NCBI RefSeq assembly: GCF_026151205.1
Contig: NC_087073.1
Coordinates: 12,183,578 to 12,247,577, forward strand
Origin: Bolinopsis microptera
Taxonomy: Eukaryota > Ctenophora > Tentaculata > Lobata > Bolinopsidae
Length of the DNA: 64,000 nucleotides
Direction of reading: 5' to 3'
Of the stretch, positions 11,201 through 23,200 are shown in pieces. Positions within the stretch are counted from its first letter, which is position 1. The number at the start of each line of letters is the position of its first letter. The translations under genes were made by a program, and so were the position numbers. The notes under the pieces are model-generated. The model was not told the origin of the DNA and did no database searches. It saw nothing but the letters and a program-made list of their open reading frames with translations.

Positions 11201-14200
11201 TTATATTACTGAAATGAGCTTTGGAAACTGAACAGTGGAATCTGAGCAGTGGAAACTGTCCTATTACGAACCCTCACATTTACTGTCATACCATATTAAT
11301 ATTTCCAGATGGATCAGTTTAGTGACGCGGTGGAAAATATCTGACACTTGCTTGTAATTGTGCTGGCTCTTAAACGAATGGTTAACCAAGGTCCAAGGTC
11401 CGGGATGTTGTCTGGAAGTGTTCCGCGAGGATGTACTACAAAGTGATTCGAGATTGGAAATTAAAAATGTTTTGTTTTTGGAGGTCAACACGAAACAGTA
11501 GCACCTTAATCGTCAAAATTGGTAGAAAAGCTAAATAAAAATCACGAATATTGGAATAATATTAATCGCAAAATATCGTGACAAAGATACTCGACTAAGA
11601 AAAAAAGAAAGAAAGATACGACAAAGATACAAGGAACAAAGATACAAGGAACAAAGTTACAAGGAACAAAGGAACAAATATCTTAACTATAATAATATAC
11701 ATTATACAACCAAGATACAACCTCGCAAAAGCTCGTGAGCACAGGGGACAGTGCGTGTAATGACCAAGAGACCGATATTCTTTTGAAATGCAGTCTCCTT
11801 CTTTGGTATAATGCAGCAATGATGGGGTGATACTCCAGACAGCACTAAATTAGTGAACCGAGAAGAAATTAATTTTCTCGTGTCCCTCATTTTTTCGACA
11901 ATGGCAATTGCTGTCATTCAAAGATGGGACCATAAAATGATAGCACCTTGCTCCAGGAAATTAATAATGAGTCATACAGCAATGAAATGTCTTCTTGGGG
12001 TATAATGTCGTTTAGTTTTTTAATTTAATGTCATTTGATTAAAAATTCAATTTTTCATACGAAGCAAGGGTCGTGATACTATTGCTCTCTACACAATACA
12101 GTTAGCAACTTTATGCAAGGAGTCATATCCATCATATCGCGAGATTGCTTGAATCGGAAGTGACTCCTGCAGCTCGACCACGAAGAATCAGTAGTTATAT
12201 GGAGGTGTATGATATTAGTCAGCTTAAAACACTGTTAAAGATGGAATAGTGGTTATAAGTGAGGTGTAGGAATAAGTTATCTAATTGTTAACCTTGCCAG
12301 TTGAGTAATAAATGGGCTTAACTACTTAATATAAGGGGCAATAATACACTCTTGGAACTGGAAGTTGGGAGTGGTCGGAGCAATAGATTTAAGCTATCAT
12401 ACTCAGGTTAAGCTCGCACAACACTCAACAGGGTGTTCATGAAACATTGGTACGGTTTCAAATATCAGCTGTAGATTAATTCATGAAGGAGGCAGGAGCA
12501 ATCAGCTGTATAAGGAAACACATTCGATCTTTCCAGGCCATGAGGCCACAAATCCACCGCGACCAAAACAAAGAGCGATGAACAACTCAATCATTCCTTA
12601 TAGCTTAACGTTTCTGGCTTATCCGACTGATTGCATATCGCTACTGAAGTCACGGTTTACGAGTGTTGATAACCAACCCCCTTCCAACCATCAACTCTAT
12701 GATGTGCGTACTGCTTACCAAAGTGTGTAGTTCAAACAACCAAGGTAAAGTGTAGTTCTCAGGACCCGTAAAAGTCTTTATTTTTCTTTGAGCAAATTGA
12801 AAAGCTAACAACGGGAAGCAAGCAGTGAAGATGTGACCTTATACAGTAAAACACTTATTTACCACGGGAAATAGTCACGATAAATCGGGGTTTTCGGTAA
12901 ATTGGAGCGCGGTAAATCTTGCTTTTACTGTACTCCTTAAATCACAGTTCTAAAATCCCAGTGTTCTATCCAAGGGGCTTAAAAGAGGAGCTACAGACTA
13001 ATATATCTTTACACATATTATTAAGTCTTACTGTTATCTGTATTACAGAAGCCGAACAGCATCTACAGACTGAAGAACAAGATAATTGGTTGAAGTGGCC
13101 TGTTACTTACCACAAACCATGCGATCCATTACACGTAAACTCTAGTTGCCGGAAAGACCTACTTAAAGTGAAGACACCAGGTCTTTTTAGATCCTTTTGT
13201 GCACTAATCACAGTTTTTCACTTTTTGATCTTTAGGATTTTGAAAAAACTTGTATTAGAAAATAAATGAAATGTTTACCTGGAAGTGAACTGATTTCCCC
13301 TAAATCTTCCCAATCATATTCCACAAAATCGTCCTCGTGGTAATCTTCTGAGATATTTTCATTTACCAATTGGCTATTTGAAACTGAACATGAAGTAATT
13401 AACCTCACTTCAAAGAATTCTTTGAAGTGAAGTTAATTACTTCATGTAACTTATCATGTCATTACTTAAGACATCCACAGACAGAAAGGGTGGGGATCCT
13501 CACTGAAGCTGTCAAAAGGTATGAGGCCAACAAGATATGGATAATGAATATGTCAAATGTTGATGCCCTGGTTCGTTATAATTTAAATGTTACCAGATCA
13601 CATTTAAACAGTTAAAGAGTAATACAGATTATCATGATGAAGATAGAAATAATGAATAGGATGACAAGTAACCTGGCATAGAGAAAGTGAAGGATCTGTC
13701 AATAACTTGGATGCTGTGGTTGAAAGTCTGATTATGGGAGATTCTTTGTGGAGATTCTACCTGTACCTCTAGCCTGGAATAGAGATCATTGGGTAAGAAT
13801 AGTGCTGCACAGCTCAAGAATAATTTGTTAGCAGAGTTCGGCGCAAACACCCAACACAGAATCGTGCATGTAACTATGTAACGGTATTATCCATCAACAT
13901 TTTTCCAAGATCGACTTAATATAACAGTGACAATGTCTGCAAAGATAAATAAAGAGTTGCACACGGGAATTCATTGCGGTGATTACTCTTTTGCCCACTT
14001 TAAATATTGCTCTGTCAGTGTGCTCCATGACCATCCCCGCATAAACAATAAATTTGTTTGTTATTTCAAAAAGTCTGTGTATTTACCAGTAAACGTATTG
14101 TTTGACCCAGGTCATGTTTGCGTAATCTGGGTGTTTTTCCAGTGTGTAGTGGAGAACATTCCTGATGAATCTAGCTAGATTCTTTATGTAGGTGAGTGGC

Positions 14201-17200
14201 ATTGAGAACAGAGCTGAATACTCCTTTAACTTATCCTGAAATAACACAGATTGGTTCTTCTGTTCAAATTGTAATCTGAGAAAGCATCATGCAGTGTTCG
14301 AAATTCCAATACTTACAGTGAATACTGGATACCATCGACATTACTAGCATGGTAACACGGATAGTGCTGCTACTTTGTGATAAAAATCAATTGCTATTTA
14401 GACAAAAACCTTGATAATATCGATAACGTCAGGGCATTCACTTTGTTCTAGATCTTGCAGCATTCTGAGACAGTGATCCTGGGATGCAGTCATTAAAGTA
14501 CAAAGTATAAAACATAATATCTATTGACAATATACGACCTAACTGTAAGGTCCACAAATATCTCCTACAAGAAAGAAGTGAGGACTGAGGATGTAAGACG
14601 TAATAACTAATTACCTTGTGTCTCTGGTATTCTATCACGCAAACAAGTTCTGGAATCCAACTCCGAAGAACAGAGCCTAGAGCGTATCTGCCGTTGTAAC
14701 AGTGCTTTATGTAGTCAAACATATTGATCTGATAATGAGGAATGTTCAGTTTAGAGATATGGCCAGCAGTCAAAACCGTCAATAATCTCCAAAACTTAAC
14801 ACATTAGCTATTTAATAGTCAGCAATAGAGTGAGAAACGGTCCAACAATGTTTTTATATGTTACAAACGTTTTAATTCATTCTAGCTTCTAATTCGTTTT
14901 GATAAAGAAGTTTACAAAAAATAACCTGTGTTTGAATGACAAGTTCTAATTTGTTGAACAGTGCGTTGTAGTGTGACAAAGAGAGGTAACTTTTCAAACT
15001 TTTGCAGTAAATCTGAAATAAACATTAAGGAAAAGGTTAATTTACATCACCTGATAACTCTTTAATTGAGGAAGTATGGGTAAAAGATTTTAAATCAACT
15101 CACTAGCTGGCATTTCATATCTAAATAACGAGAAGAACCTAGCAAGGATCACATTATCAAAAAGTTTATGGACCTGAATATTTAACCTTGTACTTGTTGA
15201 CGATGGATATGAGATATCTCCTTGTGTAGTTGACGAGTTCAATAACTGCTTTCCGGCGAGGTATTTCCAGTGTTTCAGTGTTGGATGTAAGTTGCATCTC
15301 AGCAAAATGTCCTACCTCGCTACTCTGTGATATCCTACAAGATACAATTACAAATAATTGCAAACAGGAGATCGATATGATAAAAGGCTATTTTATAGCT
15401 TGAATAATAATCTTCAATTAGATCAAACGCATTTTTAATCATTTTTACATTATGAATATAACGCGAGTACCAAATCAGAAATTTAAACCTTTGTTACAAA
15501 TGTTTTTGTAACCTGCGTGTTACAAATTACTGCACGAATGAAGTGATTCAAGACAACCGAAACGAATAGTTTTACCGGTGAACGTTGTCAAAACACAATG
15601 AGAATAGCTTTAGCAGAAAATATAGTGTTTTTTATCGGTCGTAATTCAAGAATATGAAATACGAAACTGACTTGAGCGGAGATATTCTAGCTAACATGGT
15701 GCACAGTTTAGTAAAACAAACCCTTAAAGAGACCGGCTCCCGTTTTATTGGATTTGAAAGATGATAAGGGTGATACTTGTACCCCAGCATATCACATTAA
15801 ATGGCCCTAAACACGATTACTGCTTACTTTTAACTTCATATTGTCCAGGGAATTGACATGATGTCGGTTCAGACCCGGCTACATGTTATAATCCTTAGAA
15901 AATAAATTGAAAAGTAAATTTCAACCAAGTGTAAAATTCTAGGTTTTCATTCCCAGACACAGCCAATAAGCACATATAGAGCCGTACAGAAAATAACTTA
16001 TAACATGACCCGAGGTTAAATTAAATTTCTGCTCAGTACAAAAAGTTTTACTGTGCATAATCGAATCGTTCGAGATCGTCATGTGGCGTGAAGGATTCAA
16101 TAAGTTACCTAAAAGTAGATTAGCTTCGTGAATAACATTCAATGTAGATCAGCAATAAATTATGTTTCAATCGAATCTGGTTACTTCAATCTATTCAATC
16201 TTAAATTTAATTTTTGGAAATCGATTATAAATTCGTTGATTTATCACGGAATCTCGCATGTGAATTTCAGTGAACATAACATAACAAATAATTCGAGGCA
16301 AGCATCAGTCAGCCGAAAGAGAAACTGATAAACAATAGTTAATAATAGTTAATAGTACTATGTTTACAGAATGCACTGAAGGGGTATCCTAGGAAGTTTC
16401 TTGAACTTTTAACAGGTACCCCTCCTCATTTAACCCTCTATTAAGTTTCCTATCATTTGGCTGAATCGACCGAGGAGATCGCATAGATCCAATGGACCTT
16501 AGCTACTCCTATAAGACTAGGTGAAAATAAAAGGAATGTTCTTCTTGAACCAAATAATCAGTTTTAAGAAACACACCAATACAGATTCGAGCATGAATAA
16601 CTTGGCTACAATTTAATTGTTAAAAGAAGTGAGAAGAAACAATACCTTACCTACAGTCGAGAGTTACGAAAGGTCTGTAATCAGTCTGGCCGAGTGTCGT
16701 GTCCAGCAACTCAAACCATCCTAACAACCGCTTGTTCTGCAGAAATAAGAGTCGTCAATGAGCACAATAACTATTACGAATGGCTATTGAAACATTTATA
16801 ATGTTATGGTGTTATAAGTGCTCACTTCTATGAATGAGGGAGCATTTAACAATTTACGGAATCCAAGAAGCCGGACCAGTCTGCGGTCCAGTCCGCAGAC
16901 TAGTGACCACTTATGACATGATGATAAACAGATCATATGAATGTCCTGTCCCTTAATATTTGGTGGGGGCAGATAGAGAAGTAGCAAACTGCAAAGTTAG
17001 AATGCTCTCTGGCGTTAGAAGCGGTCACAAGGTCGTATGTCGAGCAGGATGTTAGGATATACCAGTATGTCAATATTCTAAAAGTATTTCGAGTACTTAA
17101 CTATAAACTACAAATTTCCTAGAAACTTAAACGATTTGCTTTTTATTCAAGTCAAGCAAAGGGAACCAAACCGCCAAAGTCTGTAAATAATCTTAAGTAT

Positions 17201-20200
17201 CTGACTGAAAAGCCGCACAATGTTTTGAGTATACGAGGTTTGTGATGTTATTTGGGTTTATTGGGGTCTATAGATCAAAAAAAATTTGGGTAGACAAAAA
17301 TTTATTGGTCCACCAGGTCTGTGGCCACGCCCTTTTATATGATCGTGGGAAAATCTTACCTTTTCCTAATATAAATTCATATTTGCTCAATCAAAGGAAG
17401 CTTGTAGGGTATTAAAACTAATGTTTTTTGACCCAAGAAATCGATTGGTGATATCTATTTGACTTTCAGATCACTCCCAGATAAGATAACCACGCCCATA
17501 TTTACAATTTAGCGTCAAAATTCCCAAAAACGGAAGCAATGTTTTTGCAAATATGAATTTATATTATAGGAAAAGGTAAGATTTTCCCACGATCATATAA
17601 AAGGGCGTGGCCACAGACCTGGTGGACACATACGTTTTTGTCTACCCACATTTTTTTTGATCTATAGACCCCAATTAACCCAAATAACATCACAAACCTC
17701 GTATATTCAAAACATTGTGCGGCTTTTCAGTCAGATACAGGACTGAACGGCCAAAATAAATCTTTTAAAAATCGCACTGAATGAACGATAGGGCACTTTT
17801 CATAGCATAATAACAATTTAAATCCGCGCGCGCAGTTTCTGGGTCAAACAAGAAAGCAACCTTATGAGAACCATCAACCAACTATATGTACAACGTTTGT
17901 AATAACTCAGATTCTATGTATGTTGCATCATCATCTGTTGTTGTGCTCCTGACTGCACTCTGAATCTGATTAGATAACCACGAAGCACTAAAACGACCTT
18001 TACTCACCATAACATTGATCATATGAAAGGGGAAGGACATGCAGCCCATACATTGATGACTTTTATCTTTATTCACACTCCAGATGGAAACTTGCAGATG
18101 TGCTAGCAGTAATGTTTCCAGAATGTCACTGAGGATGAAATTTCAGTTTTCTGTATAAATAACACAGCTAATAGTGGCAATTGCAGAGCTATAGAACGAA
18201 AGTCAAATCTCTTATCTTATCTCGTATCTTCTTATCTAGCCTTTACCCTTATCTTAAACATGTCACGCCATTAAAAATACGATACATCCTATTTTGTACA
18301 TTTTATGCTGTGAAATGGTAGCTACAATTAAAGTAGTGTACAATAATAAGAAATGTACAAAAGGAGACTAACATGTTAAAGGGCTCGTTATAGACAGGAT
18401 TTGCATCGTTTATCCTAGTGTAAGTGACCCTGAAAATTAAGTTATTTTAAGTTTTTGAGACAAAATTACTATATCTAAAGGTTAGATCAAAATTAACTTG
18501 AGGCAAGAAGTTGATTAAAATCTGTAAATTACTCCTACCAGTCAGCTTCAGGAGGTTGCCCAGTAATGTGAACCCTTACATACGAGTCTACACCTGAAGA
18601 TTGGTTTTAAACTAATTACAACACTACAATATCTATTACATTTATTGAGTATTATGTAACGCGATGGAAATATTTTAAGCGGGTAATATCCTGTCCAAAC
18701 CCAGGATACATAACATGAAGACTTTGTTGTAACTTAGTATGAAAAGCATTAATACATCATATTATTAAGGATCCTCCATTATCAAAAAGGAAATTTAAAT
18801 GTATTAGATAATAAAAATGTGATCTCAGATATGTTACTCACCTGTTCCATTTCCGTCATAAAGATGCCGCGCAGCTTTAACTGAAATTAAATCATCATTA
18901 CTTATATTATATTTATTACGACAGCTGTGAGCAGTATTCCCTATGTCTTATTTCTAGGTAGGTGTTGACTGTTGAATATGGAAGAATAAGACACGAATAC
19001 TAATATATTATTAGAATTTTAATATATTGATAGCACTAGACAAAGTATTTGAAGTATGTAGAGTATTTGAATGAACCACCGTTGCAGTTCTTTCACGAGC
19101 TCGATCGCTCATTTCTTTACAGACCCGGAACAAGGATTAAGACCGGGACTGGGATTTTATTTACAAAAATTGTAATCGCCATACCAATTCGGTATAAAGC
19201 CAACAAACATCACCCAGCACTTTCCAGTTGATGACTCTTACTTGTACATAATGGTTACCTGTAGACTTAAGAATGGTTATCTGTAGACTTAAGAAGCCTC
19301 AGAGAGGTCGGTGAGAGTGACACAAGTCGCCATCAAGGTACTGCAACCTGTATATCCGGAGAAAACTTTGATGCAATGAAAATTTTGAATATGTCCTACC
19401 GGTTGGACATATTATTCGATTTTCAGCTTTCCGCGACCCAAATTTCACTGTTTTGAATCAATTTTTCTTCAATGACCATTTTACAAGGTAACTGAGGATG
19501 GCACAAGACACGATTGAGGTACTCAAAGTTCTATTCCCAAAGAAAGCTTTGATGAAATAAACTTTAGACTAAGTGTTGAGAATGTTCGAGAATAAATTTG
19601 AGGTTCGATCTTTCAGACGACACTTTCAGACGACACTTTCAGACGACACTTTCAGACGACACTTTCAGACGAAACTTTCAGACGACACTTTCAGACGACA
19701 CTTTCAGACGACACTTTCAGACGACACTTTCAGACGACACTTTCAGACGACACTTTCAGACGACACGTGTTAGCTTGCTAAAAAGTTTTGAAAGATTTGT
19801 GTGTTTAATGTTCGTTATCAACCAGTTCCAAACAGTCTCTCTATTCAAACCATATAATTTCTTAAATCAAAGTTATCTAAAGCCTTGTCTCAGAGCTCTA
19901 ATTAGTGGTAATGGTGGAATACCGGGTAACATGAGTTAGAACCAGATGCACTCATCAGTTATTATACTGCTAACATGGGTGCAGAAGTGTAGTATTTGTA
20001 TTTGAGACGCTTAATTTCACTTCTTAAATTTCAATAGTGTCTGTGTCTGTAAACTAATAATACTTGTTCAATACTAGCAGATCCTGCTAGTAGCAGGTTA
20101 CCTAATTGTGCACGCGTGACCAGAACTTATCTGGAAAACCTATGACAGCAAGAGAGATAAAGGTTTTTGGTGTCACTTGAATTTGAGATATATAATCCTA

Positions 20201-23200
20201 AAATTTCGATTAGTAATGTGATTGTTTGTAATAACTACACCTCCAACACATGCGACCTTTTTGCCGAAACCTCTGAAAGTTCCAATCTTCCAATGACTCG
20301 ACTGATTAAATAGAATAAATACTGGTCTGAAATTTGATTTAGATACAATCACGGTCATTAGGGTGGTAAGTTATTTGATCTGTTTCCATGGCAACCACTA
20401 AAATTTATTGCAGCTGTTCATGAATTCCTGAGTGGTCTATTATTAAATCAGAAAAGGTAGATAGGCTTGAAAAACTGTGCTCATAGACAAAAATACAACT
20501 GGTTAAAATGGTTAACACATCGGTCAGTGGTCACATACAGCATTGAGCTGTTGAGCAGTGAGCATGGTCGACTATGTCCAATAGAAAGTATAGAACCACA
20601 CATTAATACCCTCTTTTGTAGCTGGGTTACAGGGTTCTGTTCCGTTAGGCTAGACAACAGTTAGTCACAGCCCAAATTAAGATTTGAATTATAGCAGCCA
20701 CAAGACCAGAAATAAAGTAGTTAAGTTATTGTAAACGTGTAACTTAATAGTAGTATGATTAAGTTAGGCGTCAGTATATCAGTATTGTACATACCTAGCT
20801 TACTACAGCAACATTATACTTATAGATTATAGAATTGAAACTCAAAAATAGTTTTGTTCCTTGGTCGGACAGACCATAAAATGATAAATAATAAGAATTA
20901 TCATGACAGTAATCTAGCGATTCTTATTACTTATTCTCAGTAAATCCCCAGAAAAGTGTATATTATATACATTTTCAATTTAGTTTGTAATTTGTATAGG
21001 TACTTTTCAAGATATTCCTAGTTATATTGTATAGATTTTCTAACCATTATGTGTTGCAGCTTTGTGAACACTTATTTAAAAGTTCGTTTATGACCAACTA
21101 CAAAGGCATGTAGCCTAAACATCGACAAAATAACAATACACGATGTATTTTGTTTAATAGTGGGTGAACACTCTCAACTCATCCCTAGTAACCGATCATT
21201 ATTCAATAATATTTTCTTATTTACACACTTGATCGCGTTTCGAAGAGGTTAGAATATGTATGTATAATAGGATAATCGGGACATTAACAAATGGTTTGCT
21301 ATGTTGGTTTTCTATGTTGGTTTTCTATGCTGGGGGACTACGAACCCCTCCATTATATTGTGTAGACATTAACAGATAAAGTTGACACTGTAATTGATTG
21401 AAATAAAATTGGTCGTGAAACTTTGTTTTGCCGTGCATTCCAGTTTGTTTTTAACTATGTTGACAATGTTTTCGGGATCGCTCACATATTATTGCCGATT
21501 TCACTAACTCGATTTTAAATGGTCGTTTAATTTTCAGAAACAATGGAGCCGCTAAATTTTTTAGCGATCAAAGATGAGATGAAAATGGAGGAAGATAGGA
21601 TACCACCAGAATTAATCAAGGCCGAATTCAAGGAGGAGGAAGATGATCTTTATGTTAAATCGGAAGTGTATGATCTTACTTCTCAATTTCAAATGCAGTA
21701 TCCCAACCAAGATTCATTCCAACGCTCTATGATAGCTGGAGACATGAATAAAGACCAAATATCTTTACAGAGTGCATTAACAAACTCCAATTCAAAACTC
21801 AGCCAAATTGTTGTTTCCAAAGCTGAGTGGATGGAAAAAACTCATACGCGTTTAAAATCCTCTAAAAGTTCTTGTAGCGCAAGCACCAAATCGGCTTTAT
21901 ACACCGATAAGCCGAGTAATGCCAGTGAAAAACTGTATAAATGTTACGAATGCTTCTACAGTACATGTTTTAAAGCTAACTTAATTGCTCATCAGCGGAT
22001 TCATACCGGAGAAAAGCCTTATAAATGTCCTGAATGTTCCTTCAGTACATGCCATAAACATAACTTAGTTCCCCATCGGCAGATTCATACCGGGGAAAAG
22101 CCTTATAAATGTTCTGAATGCTCCTACGGTACACGTTATAAACAAAACTTACTGCGCCATCAGCGGGTACATAACAAAGGAAAGCGTTACAAATTTTCTG
22201 AAATGGAGTGGACGGCAGTTACCCCAGATTTGTCTGCATTTTCTAACAGCTCAAGCACAAAATCGACTTTACCATCTGGTCAGCCGACTAATAAGAACCA
22301 TGTATCGATTTCAACACAAATCGGCAGCAATGAAGGGCCCATTATTGCTGAACCTCCAATTTTCGTGAAGCCTCTAATACTTGGTGAGCCTCTGACATTA
22401 ACTGAGTCATTTATTTCCGAATACGGCCGTTTCTATCAAAACACTAGATGTTAGAAAAGTGCAAAGTATTCAATACTAGAAATTCGCTAGTTGAGAGCTT
22501 TATTCGAGGAAATTTAAGATCAGTCATGTTCTAATTTCTCTTCATCATCAAGCTCCATTTTGTAAAAAGTATTTTCACGAATGACGATGACGACAAAGTT
22601 TTAAGTATTCCCTGGACTTTACTTTAACTGCATGAACAAAATATCAATCACGGCCAAAGTGTTTTAGCCAATTTTAAGTGTTTTTACAACACTTACCATC
22701 ATCCTTGATAACACATCTTGATTCCATTGGCATCCTCCCACAGGACTGCTATACCCCAGAGGTAGGCAAAGCATCCATATGCTATCCTCTCGTGGGCTAA
22801 CCAGGCCCAGCCTCTCTTAAAAAATTTAAAAAAAGTGTTTTTAGCAGTTGGGGATTTCGTCAAGTTTAAATATAGTATAGGTATTATATACCATTCACCA
22901 TGAACATACGTATGTGTTTTAGTAATTACATGATATTATACTATTCCAATTATTAAGTTGATCTTCGTACCTTCTCCCAAGATATGGCCAACAACGGCCA
23001 TCAAAGCTAAATTATTAGTTGACGTGAAGAATAAAACTCATAACTCACCAGTAACAAGGAGCGATTGAGAGTTAAGTTTGATAATATCCAGATATACTCT
23101 TGGCACTAGTCTTATTTTTTTCCTGCAAGAATATTATGTTATGTTCGAGTAATCATTTAAGTTTTTATACAGCTATAGTTGCAAATAGTTTCGTTGCCAA

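Larger units (their letters stand above)
7148..13278. other. 6.1-kb intron of the RhoGEF gene filled with repeats
   Basis: The flanking exons join in phase (the codon is split G|AC). Inside are the SINE at 7290-7597, the 9-bp and 10-bp satellites, poly-G/poly-C tracts, a TA-flanked MITE and anonymous AT-rich DNA. No convincing exon was found in between. Confidence 0.6.

Noticed and set aside
15104..15173. Extra RhoGEF exon (frame reading VHKLFDNVILARFFSLFRYE)
   Set aside because: It would need a 13-nt intron (GTTAAATATTCAG) from the preceding exon and ends out of phase with the next; direct joining of 15187 to 15012 is in phase.
17882..18007. Extension of the C2 exon (SASWLSNQIQ...)
   Set aside because: It follows a strong GTGAGT donor at 18007, and splicing there joins in phase to the exon at 16736, which completes the C2 domain.
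19573..19939. Repeat proteins in two overlapping frames
   Set aside because: Both come from the 13-bp satellite, which has no stop in these frames.
22685..22760. RhoGEF exon on the minus strand ending at a good donor
   Set aside because: In the required phase it meets a TGA; the block looks like part of a repeat.
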